Assembly (NCBI GenBank): GCA_965153455.1
Contig: OZ234504.1
Span: 9,300,001 to 9,364,000, forward strand
Source: Sphagnum compactum
Taxonomy: Eukaryota > Bryophyta > Sphagnopsida > Sphagnales
Length of the DNA stretch: 64,000 nucleotides
Reading direction: 5' to 3'
Every line of letters starts with the position of its first letter. Within the stretch, counting starts at the first letter, position 1. Under the pieces are notes generated by a model. That model saw only the letters and a list, made by a program, of their open reading frames with translations, was not told the origin of the DNA and did not search any database. Position numbers and translations under genes: made by a program. Positions 23,350 through 36,816 of this stretch are shown in pieces.

Positions 23350-26300
23350 ATGGCAGCTACACTCTCGCTTGCACTAGATCTCTGCAAGGAGATACAAGAG
23401 AAGTACTCCCTTATTCTAGTGGAGAGCAAGAATTCTCCGCTCATCCACAGGATCCAGTGTATGATTCTCTTAAGGAAGCTATCAGACACTCAGGAAACAC
23501 TGGTAGCCGTCCAACATAAGCTATCTGACAGTGAATTTACTAGTTCACAATCTTCAGATGTGGGGACTCCAGTGATCCATGGACTTATCCATGTGCTAAA
23601 GAGAGTTCATGAGATTTTCTTCAAAGATTGTTTCTGCAAGGACAAATGGCTGGAAGCAGCTCTTAGGCAAGGTGGAGACTTGAAGGAAACTTTTGGTGAA
23701 ATTGTTTCTGACCTGCAGTGGTACAGATCGGTACTTCATAGCATTGTCTTCAAGCAGGTGGGACAAGATAGCAAGGATTGCAACCGGAACCTGAGTGAAA
23801 TTGACTTGGAGGCCCTGTCAACAGCTGCAAAGTGGGATCAGGAGGAACTCAGGGGTTTTCTGAGGGAGTTCAATGGGGACCCTGCTCGCCATGGTGAAAA
23901 TGGAAACTATATAAGTATGCAATGTCTTGCAACACAGTTACTGAATAAGTTGGAGTTCCAACCTTGGTCTTCAACAGCTAAGGAGAAGCAGGACGAAAGC
24001 CTGCATGAAGATAGTAGAAACAAGTGGAGCGAAGGGCCTCCTGTTCTGTTGGTAAATATGCAGGATCTACATAAAGGTGCTCTGCTAGGTGAAGGCTCCT
24101 TTGGGAGTGTGCATGAAACAAATTGGCTCGGAGAGACATATGCGATGAAGATCCATAAACGTGGACTCAAGGAGTGTTTAAAGGCTGAAATCAAAGCTCT
24201 TGCAGGTCTGCAGCACCCTCATATCATACGTCTTGTGGGTTGTGCTGAAGAGGAAGGAAAGTGCTTATATCTCATGGAGCGTATGGATAAGTCACTCTCC
24301 AAAATGTTGGAGGACTGCTCACTCTCTCTTGTCCAACGTGTGGACATGATGCTTCAAATAGCAGAAGGGGTGAGGCACCTTCACAGCAACAACCTAGCCC
24401 ATCGTGATCTCAAGCCTGAAAACATTCTTGTCAAGCATGATGACTCTGGCCCTGAAACTTTGATGTCAGCTCCGCTGGTAGAGGACTCCTGGATTGCCAA
24501 AGTCTCAGACTTTGGCACTGTGAAAGAAAAAATGGAGAGTATGGCATATGTAGGCCAGACAATGAATATCGGCACAACAATGTTCATGGCACCTGAGATG
24601 TATCAACTTGAAGACGGTGCCAAGCGGCCTGAGAGGTTCTACCCAATGAAAACGGATGTTTACAGTTTTGCACTTATTTGCTTTGTGGTGCTGACTTCAG
24701 AGTCTACTCCGTTTCCGTTTGAAGAATTGATGAACCCTTCAGTGAGGGATTTCAAAGATCGTGTGAGAAAAGGGAAAAGACCAAAACTGCCACCCAACTG
24801 CCCTGTTTATTTGTCTGATCTTATCCAACAATGTTGGGATGGTAACCAAGTCCGACGACCCAACTTCGACTACATTTGCACAGAGCTGAGACAAATCAAA
24901 GACTTCCTTCTTACAGGTATGGTCATTTCACCACGACACAATGTATGTACACATGAATTTATTATTGGTGGTGACTGTTACCCATACAGTAATTTCTCCC
25001 CACTAGTTTTGGACTATAGTGACTGGACGAAAGGCTGTTCCTAGCTCTCATCTTGGCATGTCAGGTTACTATTTGCACAATGTTTGGGCCCGGTTCTACC
25101 CTAAGCACATGGCCTTCTGTTGACTAGTTATTGCAGTGCCTTTCCAACTTTGCAGAATTTCATCCTTATGCGTCAATTCCATTGGTCTATCCCAGCAATT
25201 TTTTGAAGTCGGATGCCTCTCCTCTATCTAAGACATTACCATTATAATGAGGCTTCCACTTAGGCTCCTTAACATGTCTTAGCTGATAAGAAGTCATATA
25301 TCTCTGTGATTTGACTTTGTAGTCGGCTGGTTTCTGTTATTTGTGCTGCTTTCAATCTCCCAGCAATAGTCTTGTTGATATAAGCGTTTCCATTTTCCTC
25401 TGACCATCCCACTTCTTTCTGTGCACATGAATCTGGTCTCTTGGGACATTGATGATATTATTTGTTGTTGTCACATGGCAGTGCTCTTGTCAGTTTTTGC
25501 TGTGTGAACAACTGTTGCAAGTACAAGTCTTGGTGAATTGGTCATGCCTGAGGGGAAGTTTTGGCGGTTTCTTGAACAGGAACTGTGAAGGAAGAAGGTT
25601 CTGAAATGGATGTGACAATACAACACAATACCCAGCCGAATGTAGAGGGAATTCTTGCATCGCAGATCAGGATGAGTGAAGGTATAAGAGATGCAGTGAA
25701 GGAAGTGGAGTTTTTCAAAGAAGAGTGTCTGGAACTTGACAGGAAAGTCAACAGTCTTGCAAGCTTATTGGAACAGGCAGTTCGTTTCTCCATCAGGAAT
25801 CCAGCTGGCCTTTATGAAAGCCCGACCCAACGGATTGCAATTGAAGTTGAGAAAACACTTGAGAGAGCACTTGGTCTTGTGAAGAGATGCAGGCGGAGTG
25901 GGATGCTCAAGCGTGTCATCACAATCACAAATGTCTCAGATTTCCAGAAAGTAAACCTGTATCTTGATAATTCAATTGCAAACGTTCAATATCTTCTGAA
26001 CATTTCTGCAAGTGGAGAAGATCGCCCTATTCATATGGGGCTTCCCCCCATTGCCTCCAATGAACCAGTTTTGTCCATAGTGTGGGAAAATGTCTCAATA
26101 GTGCATGTCGGGAATGCTGAGGAGAAGGCACAGGGGGCCTCATGTTTGGCAGACTTAGCAAAGGACAGCCGTAATGCATCCATCATTTGTGAGGCGGGTG
26201 GGGTGCCACCGTTGCTGCGTTTGTTGAGGGGGGGAAGTTCTGCAGGACAGGAAGAAGCAGCAAGGGCTCTTGGGTACCTGGCTGCTGATAGGCGTCGTGT

Positions 26301-28228
26301 TCTCAGAATGCGGAAAGAGGGTGCCATCACTTTCTTCCTAGAAGTTTTGGTTCATGCCCCCATGAAAGTTCAGGTCAGCTTTTTTTATTGCAAACCTTCC
26401 AGCTCAGTGTATCAATCATTTCTCACAATTACTACATAACACAGCTTGCAATGAAGCAACCCGATTTACTCTATTGGTAATGCAGAAACATTGTAAGATA
26501 CTGATAGTTGCACCAAAGTGGCAGCAACAACCAAAGTGGCGAGTTAAGTCTTAAGCTTTTGTGTGTGAGAGTTGCTGTTGGTGGTCAACTAAGCAAGAAC
26601 TTGTATGTAGCCTGTAACATTGGTCAAGCTGATATGAGCAATAGTGACATCAAATGGGCATGCTCCTGTTGTTCTGACTATCTCTCTTGAATTGGTATCT
26701 TTGCAAGCTGCAGTTTGATGTTTGGTAGTTGGAATTTTTATGTTGATGACATTGAGGAATTGTGCTGATTCCTGTAAAATGATTGTGTCTTTCAGGCTAT
26801 GATTTGTTGGGCTATATCACAATTTTGTGCAAATGATCAGGAAGCACAGGTTGAGATTGCAAGTGCCGGTGGGATCCGACTCCTTGTCTTTTTGCTAGGG
26901 CATGATACTGTTGATGATTTGAGCAAGACTACGAAAGCAATGAACATCCACACAGTTGTCAAGACAACAATGAAAAATCAAAAGAGTGCCAGTGGTAGTT
27001 GCAGAGAGCAACCAGATCGAGAGGGGGAACCAGGACCTGATAGCAATTTTGAATCCTATTCCAATTCCCTTTCACGAATCACTCCAAAGCCAAATGCAAT
27101 CCATAATAATTCCCGCAGTATTTCTGCAAAGTCCACCAGCTCTGAAAATGGGAAGTCGTCACTGCAGAGCTCTTCCCTACGCATAACAAGCCAGAACAGT
27201 CAGGACAATGAGGACCCAGAAACAAAAGCAAAACTAAAGGCAGAGGCAGCCCGTGCACTATGGAAGCTAGCCCAGAACAACATTCAGAACTGCAAGAGCA
27301 TCACTGACACCCGTGCCCTGCTTTGTTTTGCAAGGCTGATACAGTTTGATGAAAATGATGTGCAATACAATTGTGTCATGGCGGTTATGGAGATAGCAGG
27401 GGCAGCAGAGCATGACGCAGAACTTCGCAGAGGAGCTTTCAAGACCAATTCTCCTGCCGCTAAGGCTGTGTTGGACCAGCTCCTGCGGGTTATTGAAAAT
27501 GGCCATCCTAAGCTGCAGGTGTGTGAGGTTTTTGTAAATTTTCTTTTACCTTCCTTGTTACAGGAATTCATACTTGTGGCATAGATTTGATTTCACAATT
27601 TGCATGCAGTATGGTCATCAATACTTCCAGGGTATGACTGGGTACTGACAGAGTACTTCCCGATTATAGGCAGGGCTCGTATATGGGTGTTATGAGAGCT
27701 TGAATATAATAACACCCAGAATTATTATGACTATACATTTGAAAGGTTTTTTTTCAGGTACCATGTCTGACAGCTATGGGAAGCCTTGCACGCATATTTC
27801 CAGCAGCAGCCCATGTTATACCTCCAATTACAGAGGCATTGGCAAGCTGGGATGTTGCCGTAGCTGCTGAGGCCTCACACACTCTTTATAAGTTTGCAAA
27901 CAAGGAGAATTACCTCCATGTTGACCACTCAAGAACAATTTTGGAGTCGAATGGGGCTTTGCATTTGGTGGCTTTGTTAAACTACTTGGACGTGTCCACT
28001 CAAACATCGGCACTGAATCTCCTTTGTTGTTTGTCCATAAATGTTCCAGAGAGTAAATTGCTTGCCCAAGCCAGTGTGTTGAAGGCATTGGAAAGCATGA
28101 CCCGGACAGCAGTGTTGAGTCAAAACATAGAACTGAAAAATAATGTAATGGATGCCATTGCAAAGCTCAAGCGTTACCAGAGTGGCAGGCATGGGAACTC
28201 ATCAACTAAAGGAACTTATGTACCATAG
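23350..28228 (+). CDS. kinase-ARO fusion protein, array copy 2 (four exons, 1184 aa)
   Basis: Exons are 23350-24916, 25580-26373, 26796-27518 and 27758-28228. Every exon length matches copy 1 (1567, 794, 723 and 471 bp), with the same splice phases. All kinase motifs (GEGSFG, AMK, HRDLKPEN, DFG, APE) and the full ARO part are intact. Differences from copy 1 are few and lie mostly in the kinase exon: Ile for Asn at 35, Leu for Phe at 41, Ile for Val at 292, Ser for Leu at 373, Phe for Tyr at 457, Pro-Asn for Ala-Asp at 482-483. In the ARO part I see only one replacement (Ala for Ser in AIAKL, last exon). Length and catalytic residues argue that it is functional. The same doubt about fusion versus two genes applies. 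Retained-intron product: 564 residues, stop at 25042-25044. Confidence 0.75.
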
Positions 28229-30737
28229 TTTTGGAGAGCTCAAGGCTGTGATCATTCTTGTTGTGTTTTGTTTTTGTTTGGCCAGAACTGACATATTGGT
28301 TACCTGCAGACTGTGTTTGTAGAGTCTCCTCTGCACTCTCACAGATATGTATTTTGGAAATGCCTTTCAAGAGTTTTTCTTGCTTGCAGCCATTGTTATC
28401 ATGCAGATAGTTTCAGGCTGCTGTAATACTACATGGCTTTTGTTATCCTCACTCATGAACTGTTTTGAAGTTGGAGATTTGGGCTTGATCTTCATGTATC
28501 TTACACTGCCCAGTGATTTTGTTCAGCACTGATGGTGGTGTTATCCATATTTTCAGACTCATTATGTACACTGTGGCTTTGTTGAAAGTGTGCATGATTT
28601 TGCAGTGCAAGGAGGTGCCATAATGTCTTTTGTTGGGTATTTCCTGTTGGATAAGCATTTCAGATCTTCCATTTGGGAGCGCAATTCCAGCACCACCATC
28701 AACACAGGTATCTTGGTTTTACTGCTGATAAACGCAGTCTCTATGTATGTTTCTGGCACAGGAAAGTCTCACAAGTGATATGCTGGTTGGTGTTTTGTTT
28801 GGATTAGTGCAGGATGTGCACTGTGATGGAGGGGCAGGGCAAACTTATAAAATGGGAAACAACACAAGTCTACTGGAACTCCCAACTGAGTTTGGCACTC
28901 AACAACTGGGCAACCCATGTTGCAAGATCAGCGGAAAATTTGGCTTGTGAACATCGTACTGCCTTATGACTGCATGCAAGTGCAAGCATCTTGAAACATC
29001 TTAATCGTATCTTGGTAAGAATTACATCTGTTTCATCCTCTACAGAATCATGAGAGCATTGGATTGACCAAACAACAGCAAGCTGCTGGTGTTACTTGTT
29101 CACAGGTTACTTGTAAGTCAAGGTACTGTAGATGGGCACTGAATTCTTTTTATTGGTATCATCCTTGTCAGGAGGATAGTAGCAACTTCAAAATTTTCTT
29201 CAGTCTTCTGTGGTGACAGATACAAAGGTTGCCTACTGATGGACAGCCACAGATAAACCTTAGGTGTATGGGAGATAGATCCCTTGCCAACAAGAAGTAG
29301 CTAACGAGGTCTCAGACATCTGATGGAACTCATATCCAGATAAGCTGGCTTCACAGCTGATAATGCAGGAGGAGCTGAAAGTTTCTTGCCTTGCTGCCCC
29401 ACAAAGGAATCTATTTGGTGTTCTTGTGGAGCCATGAGGAAGACATGCTTGGTATGAGGAACATTCCAAGTGTGCAATATGGAATGCAGGTGAAGGACAT
29501 TGGCCATGGCTTGCATCTACTTCAACATTGTTCCAGGCAAGTAACACACAATATTTTCCAACCCAGTTTTCACATCTCCAAAATTGTGGGTGCTTGCTTC
29601 TTCAGCTTAAGCTGGTCCACAGACCAGTGACAAATATGGCCAATTTTGATGATGATGCAAGATCAAAGAGGTACTTAATACGTTGTTAACTGCGAGATCA
29701 AATTGAATTCTACATGCAACCATGCATAAGATAACACTCATTCGATCTCATCACGTTATCAGCAGAGAATATTGACAGTGAATTGGATCTCTGTTTACCT
29801 TGGCATTTCAGCTTCTTGTTATATGTTGTTCTATGGGCTTAACTCAATACTAATCAAGGTATGTGAATCATCCCCATAAGAATGAATAACCCATTAGACC
29901 TTGTCATTCCAAGTTGGAGAAAAACCAATTTGGGGTTGATCACCCGGCAACATGGATATTTTCATTATTTGTGGGATTAAGGTCCATATGCCCATGGAAA
30001 TTCCATGATTCATATGAGCTACTAGCCGTCAACCAGCACCAAATAAAGCCTTACACAATTCATGGAATTGCATTTGACACGAACCTTTACCTTAGGAAGA
30101 CTTAAATAGAAAATAAATAGGGCCATAGAAATCTAATCCTTCCAAGCATGATTGAACACATATTGTTATTGAATTTTCAACATCTAATCTACAAGACTCT
30201 GCAGGCCATATTAGGAACTATATTGTATTGTATGGGATGATTAATTTTAACATGCAAGTGTTGAAATCAGTTGATTTAGGCTATGAGGCCATTTTGATGC
30301 TTGAAGTTGAAGTTTGTAAGGTTCATCAACACATAGGGTTCTCAAATATTTTGACTTTAGTTTTTTATATAAGATAATATGCAATGGACTATATATATAT
30401 ATATATAATATTTTGACTTTATTTTGATTTTTGACTTAGCATGCCATAATATGCAATGGACAATAAAGATATTTTAAAAACTAGACTCAAAATCAAAAGA
30501 TCCATTCAAGAAGACAAAAATGACAAAGTGGAAGACGATTATTGCATGTGTAAAAATGCAAGATGTTCCCAACATATACTAAATGGATCTACTTGCAAAG
30601 GCAAGTGGGGAGCATTGAATAATGATTTTAATAAAAAAAACTTCGACTACATGGCAAGAATAGGCAAAAAATAAAAGTATTGAATTTTGAAAAAAATAAA
30701 TTACCTATAGTCATTAAGGTATGGCCCCAATTGTTGA
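28229..30737. other. 3' flank and spacer of array unit 2
   Basis: Collinear with the unit 1 tail but with a shorter spacer. A TA dinucleotide run lies near 30391-30408. The block 30449-30670, shared with spacer 1, contains a short open frame (30456-30674) that I do not recognise. No independent gene is supported. Confidence 0.5.
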
Positions 30738-31302
30738 ATGAAAAATAAAATAAAAATAAAAATGGACCACCTGACGCCGGGGTGGCGAGAATCGGAAGAG
30801 GGTTGGTGTACCCGTCTCCTTAAATTCTTTCTTTCTTCGACAAGACGGGGAAATTCTTTCTTCCTCGTGACTGCAGCAAGATCTAATCTACAAGACTCTT
30901 TTGCATCGTTCTTTGGTGTAGGGAGAGAATTCCCTTTGGAGCTCCAATTTTTTAGCTGCGCAACAACGTGAATGCCTAGTGTCGTCGTCGTCAACACCAC
31001 ACCCTTTCCCGTTCAGAACCGCACAACCTTAAGCTTTCACTGATTTGTTCTGGTGAGTTGTTGTCCTTCCATTATCATTCCTGGGGAATTTGATTGAAGC
31101 TTTGGAGTCCAAGGAATAGTGGGGAATCGATAACTCGTGAAAATTGATGTCTTGTGTCAATGCTGAGACTTACTCAGGATCCAGACAGCCAAAGCTTTTT
31201 CTCTGAGATGTGGATGATAATCACTGTGCAGGACCACCCCTTGGACCTAAAGTAGAGGTCGTGCTCAACTGCCTCTGATCTGCTTTCTTTGGAATTTCTT
31301 CG
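30738..31302 (+). promoter_or_regulatory. promoter and 5' leader of kinase-ARO copy 3
   Basis: Nearly identical to the copy 2 upstream region from about 30761. The leader intron is 31053-31231 (GTGAGT to GTGCAG) and the start codon is at 31303. Its conservation suggests copy 3 is transcribed like copy 2 despite its damaged ARO part. Confidence 0.45.
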
Positions 31303-34296
31303 ATGGCAGCTACACTCTCGCTTGCACTAGATCTCTGCAAGGAAATACAAGAAAGGTACTCCCTTATTCTAGTGGAGAGCAAGAATTCTCCGCTCATCCA
31401 CAGGATCCAGTGTATGATTCTCTTCAGGAAGCTATCAGACACTCAGGAAACACTGGTAGCCGTCCAACATAAGCTATCTGACAGTGCATTTACTAGTTCA
31501 CAATCTTCAGATGTGGGGACTCCAGTGATCCATGGACTTATCCATGTGCTAAAGAGAGTTCATGAGATTTTCTTCAAAGATTGTTTCTGCAAGGACAAAT
31601 GGCTGGAAGCAGCTCTTAGGCAAGGTGGAGACTTGAAGGAAACTTTTGGTGAAGTTGTTTCTGACCTGCAGTGGTACAGATCGGTACTTCATAGCATTGT
31701 CTTCAAGCAGGGGGGACAAGATAGCAAGGATTGCAACCGGAACCTGAGTGAAATTGACTTGGAGGCCCTGTCAACAGCTGCAAAGTGGGATCAGGAGGAA
31801 CTCAGGGGTTTTCTGAGGGAGTTCAATGGGGACCCTGCTCGCCATGGTGAAAATGGAAACTATATAAGTATGCAATGTCTTGCAACACAGTTACTGAATA
31901 AGTTGGAGTTCCAACCTTGGTCTTCAACAGCTAAGGAGAAGCAGGACGAAAGCCTGCATGAAGATAGTAGAAACAAGTGGAGCGAAGGGCCTCCTGTTCT
32001 GTTGGTAAATATGCAGGATCTACATAAAGGTGCTCTGCTAGGTGAAGGCTCCTTTGGGAGTGTGCATGAAACAAATTGGCTCGGAGAGACATATGCGATG
32101 AAGATCCATAAACGTGGACTCAAGGAGTGTTTAAAGGCTGAAATCAAAGCTCTTGCAGGTCTGCAGCACCCTCATGTCATACGTCTTGTGGGTTGTGCTG
32201 AAGAGGAAGGAAAGTGCTTATATCTCATGGAGCGTATGGATAAGTCACTCTCCAAAATGTTGGAGGACTGCTCACTCTCTCTTGTCCAACGTGTGGACAT
32301 GATGCTTCAAATAGCAGAAGGGGTGAGGTACCTTCACAGCAACAACCTAGCCCATCGTGATCTCAAGCCAGAAAACATTCTTGTCAAGCATGATGACTCT
32401 GGCCCTGAAACTTTGATGTTAGCTCCGCTGGTAGAGGACTTCTGGATTGCCAAAGTCTCAGACTTTGGCACTGTGAAAGAAAAAATGGAGAGTATGGCAT
32501 ATGTAGGCCAGACAATGAATATCGGCACAACAATGTTCATGGCACCTGAGATGTATCAACTTGAAGACGGTGCCAAGCGGCCTGAGAGGTTCTACCCAAT
32601 GAAAACGGATGTTTACAGTTTTGCACTTATTTGCTTTGTGGTGCTGACTTCAGAGTCTACTCCGTTTCCGTTTGAAGAATTGATGAACCCTTCAGTGAGG
32701 GATTTCAAAGATCGTGTGAGAAAAGGGAAAAGACCAAAACTGCCACCCAACTGCCCTGTTTATTTGTCTGATCTTATCCAACAATGTTGGGATGGTAACC
32801 AAGTCCGACGACCCAACTTCGACTACATTTGCACAGAGCTGAGACAAATCAAAGACTTCCTTCTTACAGGTATGGTCATTTCACCACGACACAATGTATG
32901 TACACATGAATTTATTATTGGTGGTGACTGTTACCCATACAGTAATTTCTCCCCACTAGTTTTGGACTATAGTGACTGGACGAAAGGCTGTTCCTAGCTC
33001 TCATCTTGGCATGTCAGGTTACTATTTGCACAATGTTTGGGCCCGGTTCTACCCTAAGCACATGGCCTTCTGTTGGCTAGTTATTGCAGTGCCTTTCCAA
33101 CTTTGCAGAATTTCATCCTTGTGCGTCAATTCCATTGGTCTATCCCAGCAATTTTTTGAAGTCGGATGCCTCTCCTCTATCTAAGACATTACCATTATAA
33201 TGAGGCTTCCACTTAGGCTCCTTAACATGTCTTAGCTGATAAGAAGTCATATATCTCTGTGATTTGACTTTGTAGTCGGCTGGTTTCTGTTATTTGTGCT
33301 GCTTTCAATCTCCCAGCAATAGTCTTGTTGATATAAGCATTTCCATTTTCCTCTGACCATCCCACTTCTTTCTGTGCACATGAATCTGGTCTCTTAGGAT
33401 ATTGATGATATTATTTGTTGTTGTCACATGGCAGTGCTCTTGTCAGTTTTTGCTGTGTGAACAACTGTTGCAAGTACAAGTCTTGGTGAATTGCTCATAC
33501 CTGAGGGGAAGTTTTGGCGGTTTCTTTAGCAGGAACTGTGAAGGAAGAAGGTTCTGAAATGGATGTGACAATACAACACAATACCCAGCCGAATGTAGAG
33601 GGAATTCTTGCATCGCAGATCAGGATGAGTGAAGGTATAAGAGATGCAGTGAAGGAAGTGGAGTTTTTCAAAGAAGAGTGTCTGGAACTTGACAGGAAAG
33701 TCAACAGTCTTGCAAGCTTATTGGAACAGGCAGTTCGTTTCTCCATCAGGAATCCAGCTGGGCTTTATGAAAGCCCGACCCGACGGATTGCAATTGAAGT
33801 TGAGAAAACACTTGAGAGAGCACTTGGTCTTGTGAAGAGATGCAGGCGGAGTGGGATGCTCAAGCGTGTCATCACAATCACAAATGTCTCAGATTTCCAG
33901 AAAGTAAACCTGTATCTTGATAATTCAATTGCAAATGTTCAATATCTTCTGAACATTTCTGCAAGTGGAGAAGATCGCCCTATTCATATGGGGCTTCCCC
34001 CCATTGCCTCCAATGAACCAGTTTTGTCCATAGTGTGGGAAAATGTCTCAATAGTGCATGTCGGGAATGCTGAGGAGAAGGCACAGGGGGCCTCATGTTT
34101 GGCAGACTTAGCAAAGGACACCCGCAATAGATCCATCATTTGTAAGGCGGGTGGGGTGCCACCGTTGCAGCGTTTGTTGAGGGAGGGAACTCCTGCAGGA
34201 CAGGAAGAAGCAGCAAGGGCTCTTGGGTACCTGACTGCTGATAGGAATCATGTTCTCAGAATGCAGGACAAAACAAGGAGAGTTAACTCCACTTGA
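31303..34296 (+). CDS. kinase-ARO copy 3, truncated ARO part (two exons, 776 aa)
   Basis: Exon 1 is 31303-32869 and exon 2 is 33533-34296, joined at the same phase-1 junction (acceptor TTTAGCAG). The kinase keeps every catalytic motif; Tyr replaces His at 343. The ARO N-terminal domain and first armadillo repeats are present. After LRMQ the sequence jumps by internal deletion into what was the last exon, adds DKTRRVNST, and stops at 34294-34296. The deletion corresponds to about 17679-19266 in copy 1, roughly 1.6 kb, removing the rest of exon 2, all of exon 3 and the start of exon 4. From about 34117 to the deletion, identity with copies 1 and 2 falls sharply. The product would be an active kinase with a short ARO piece, or a pseudogene in progress. 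Confidence 0.65.
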
Positions 34297-34572
34297 CCAG
34301 TCACACAATTTTGGAGTCAAATTAGCAGCTACTAATCAGACCTGTTCACACAAACATTGGCACTCAATCTCCTTTGCTGTTTGTCAATAAATTTCAAGAC
34401 AGTAATTTGCTTGCCCAAGCCCATGTGTTGAAGGCATTGGAAAGCATGACCTGCAGAGCAGAGTCAAAACTTGGAACTAAAGGATAATGTCATGGATGCC
34501 ATTGCAAAACTTGACCTGTACAAGAGTGGCAGCCATCCAAAGTTGTCAACAAAAGCAACTTACGTATCATAA
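34273..34572 (+). pseudogene. decayed last ARO exon of copy 3
   Basis: Aligns to the end of exon 4 of copies 1 and 2 (copy 1, 19266-19596). Matching landmarks are CACAATTTTGGAGTC, TTGCTTGCCCAAGCC, GTGTTGAAGGCATTGGAAAGC and a final TACGTATCATAA in place of TATGTACCATAG. Several small deletions and stop codons break the frame, so it cannot restore a full ARO domain. It is far more diverged than the kinase half of the same copy. Confidence 0.8.
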
Positions 34573-36004
34573 ATTTGGAGAGCCCAAGGCTGAGATCATT
34601 CTTGTAGTGATTTGTTTTAGATTGACCAGAACTGGCGTATTGGTTACCTATAAACTGTGTTTTGTAGAGTCTTCTCTGCAATCTCATAGATATATATTTT
34701 GGAAATGCCTCTCCAAAGGTTTTCTTGCCTGCAGCCATTTGTTATGATGCACATACTTTCAGGCTGCTGTAATACTACATGACTTTTCTTTTTTTCACTC
34801 CTGAAGTGTTGTAAAGTTGGAGATCTGGGCTTGACCTTGATGTGTCTCACATTGCCCAGTGATTTTGTTCAGCATCAATGGTGCTGTTATCCATATGTTT
34901 CAAAGTCATGCTTGACACTGTGGCTTTGTTGAAAGGTTGCATGATTTTGCAGTGCAAGGAGGTGCCATAATGTCTTTTGTTGGATATTGCATGTTGAATA
35001 AGCATTTCAGGTATTCCATTCGGGATTGCAATTCCAGTGTCACCACCAATGCAGGTATCTTGATCTTACTGCTGACAAACTCGGTCTCTATGTTTGTTTC
35101 TGGCTCTGGAAAGTCTCACAATTGATATGCTGGTTAGTGTTTTGTTTGGATTAGTGTGCAGGATTTACAGTGTGATGGAGAGGAAGGGGGAACTTATATA
35201 ATATGAAATGGCCCAAGTCTATTGGAACTTGCAATGAGATCGGCACTCAATGACTGGGCAAACTCATGTTGCAGGATTAGAGGAACAACTCCTTGTTTGG
35301 CTTGTGAACATTTTACTGCATTATGACTGCAGGCAAGTGCAAGCTTCTCGAAACATTGTAATCATATCTTGGTAAGAATGACATCTGTTTCATCCATCTA
35401 CAGAATCACAAGAGCATTGGATTGACAAAAAATCAGCAAGCTGGTAGTGTTACTTCTTCAGGTGTGGTTACTTGTAAGTCAAGGTAGCCTAGATGGGCAC
35501 TGAACTCGTTTTGTTGGTATCATCCTTGTCAGGAGGATAATACCAACTTTCAAAATTTTCTTCAGAGTCTTCTGTTGTGACAGAAATGAAGGTTGGCTAC
35601 TGATGGGTTGCTGCAGATAATCCTGAGGTGTATGAAGGGAGAGAGATGCCCTGCCAACAAGAGAAGCTAACTGAGTCTCAGAGATCTGGTGGAATACATA
35701 TCCAGATAAGCTGGCTCCCTAGCTGATAATGCAGGAGCAGCTGAAAGTTTCTTTGTCTTCCTGCCCAACTATGGAATCTATTTGGTGTTCTTTTGGAGCC
35801 ATGATGAAGACATGCTTGGTATGAGGACATTCCAAAGTGTGTAGTATGGAATGCACAGTGAAGGACATTGGCCATGACTTGCATCTGCTTCAACGTTTTA
35901 TCTGCAGTGCAGTCCCAGGCAAGTATTATACAACATTGTGCAACCCAGTTTTCGGATCTCCAAAATTGTAGCTGCTTGCTTCTTCAGTTTAAGCATTAGG
36001 GATT
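34573..36004. other. diverged 3' flank of array unit 3
   Basis: Collinear with the unit 1 tail (from about 19600 to 20980) but with frequent substitutions and small gaps. The array ends near 36000, where copia-like sequence begins. No gene recognised. Confidence 0.6.
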
Positions 36005-36570
36005 GAACAACCAAAATTTAAGATAAAGTTTGCAAGTTGGAAAAGGCTCTATATGGTCTAAAACAAGTCCTTAGGGCTTGGTATGAAAAAATTGATGAAT
36101 GTTTACATTAGGAAAACCTTTGTCTATGGAATATTTTATAAGCAAGGAGGCAACCAAGTTTTGACTACTTAAATAGATGTAGATGAAGGTGGAGATATAG
36201 AAACCTTAACATGGTAACTTGGTCCTTGAAATGGCAACCTGCAGTAACCTAGTCATCCACAGAAAGTGAGTACAGAGATATGGCAGAAGGTGTGAAAGAA
36301 GTCATGGCTTTTAGGGTTCTTGCAAGAACTCACTCAAGATACTGTAAAATTTGTGACAACCAGGGCAGCACAAAATTGGCACAGAACCCCATTTTTCATG
36401 TGCAAATGAAGCACATTTGAACTTCAATATCATTACATACAAGAGAAGGTCCTCTCAAGAGAAATTGAAGTAGGAACATACTGACAAATGAACAAGTGAC
36501 ATATATTCTAACAAAGGCACAAGGGAGAATGAGATTTGCAATTGGATGCACTGCATAGGTGTCATGAAAA
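36005..36570 (+). mobile_element. Ty1/copia retrotransposon relic (RT and RNase H fragments)
   Basis: 36030-36110 encodes KLEKALYGLKQVLRAWYEKI, the hallmark of copia reverse transcriptase, then stop codons. From 36215 the RNase H region follows: LKWQPAV, STESEYRDMAEGVKEVMAF, CDNQGSTKLAQNPIFH and TNEQVTYILTKAQGRMRF. Several frames and stops are involved and the intervening catalytic region is missing. No long terminal repeats were recognised. It is an internal, decayed fragment of a copia element abutting the end of the kinase-ARO array. Confidence 0.85.
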
Positions 36571-36760
36571 TCAGCATTCATAACCTCACATATGATGTTG
36601 CCAATTCAACAATTGGATTGTTATGTTTCTAACACATGGCATGATAAGACAAATGTGAGTATCGTAATCTATAACCTTGCAAACGTGCAACTAAAAACAT
36701 TGCAAACTACAATACCACAACAAATTCTATTCTGTATTGATAACTTTGGCAACAACCTCA

Positions 36761-36778
36761 ACCCTAAACCCTAACACC
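36761..36778. repeat. telomere-like CCCTAAA run
   Basis: AACCCTAAACCCTAACACC, about two units of the plant telomere repeat, in intergenic DNA between the copia relic and the HIR gene. Confidence 0.5.
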
Positions 36779-36816
36779 AAAGCACCTCACTGTCTGAGTA
36801 CCTCACTATCCTCATA

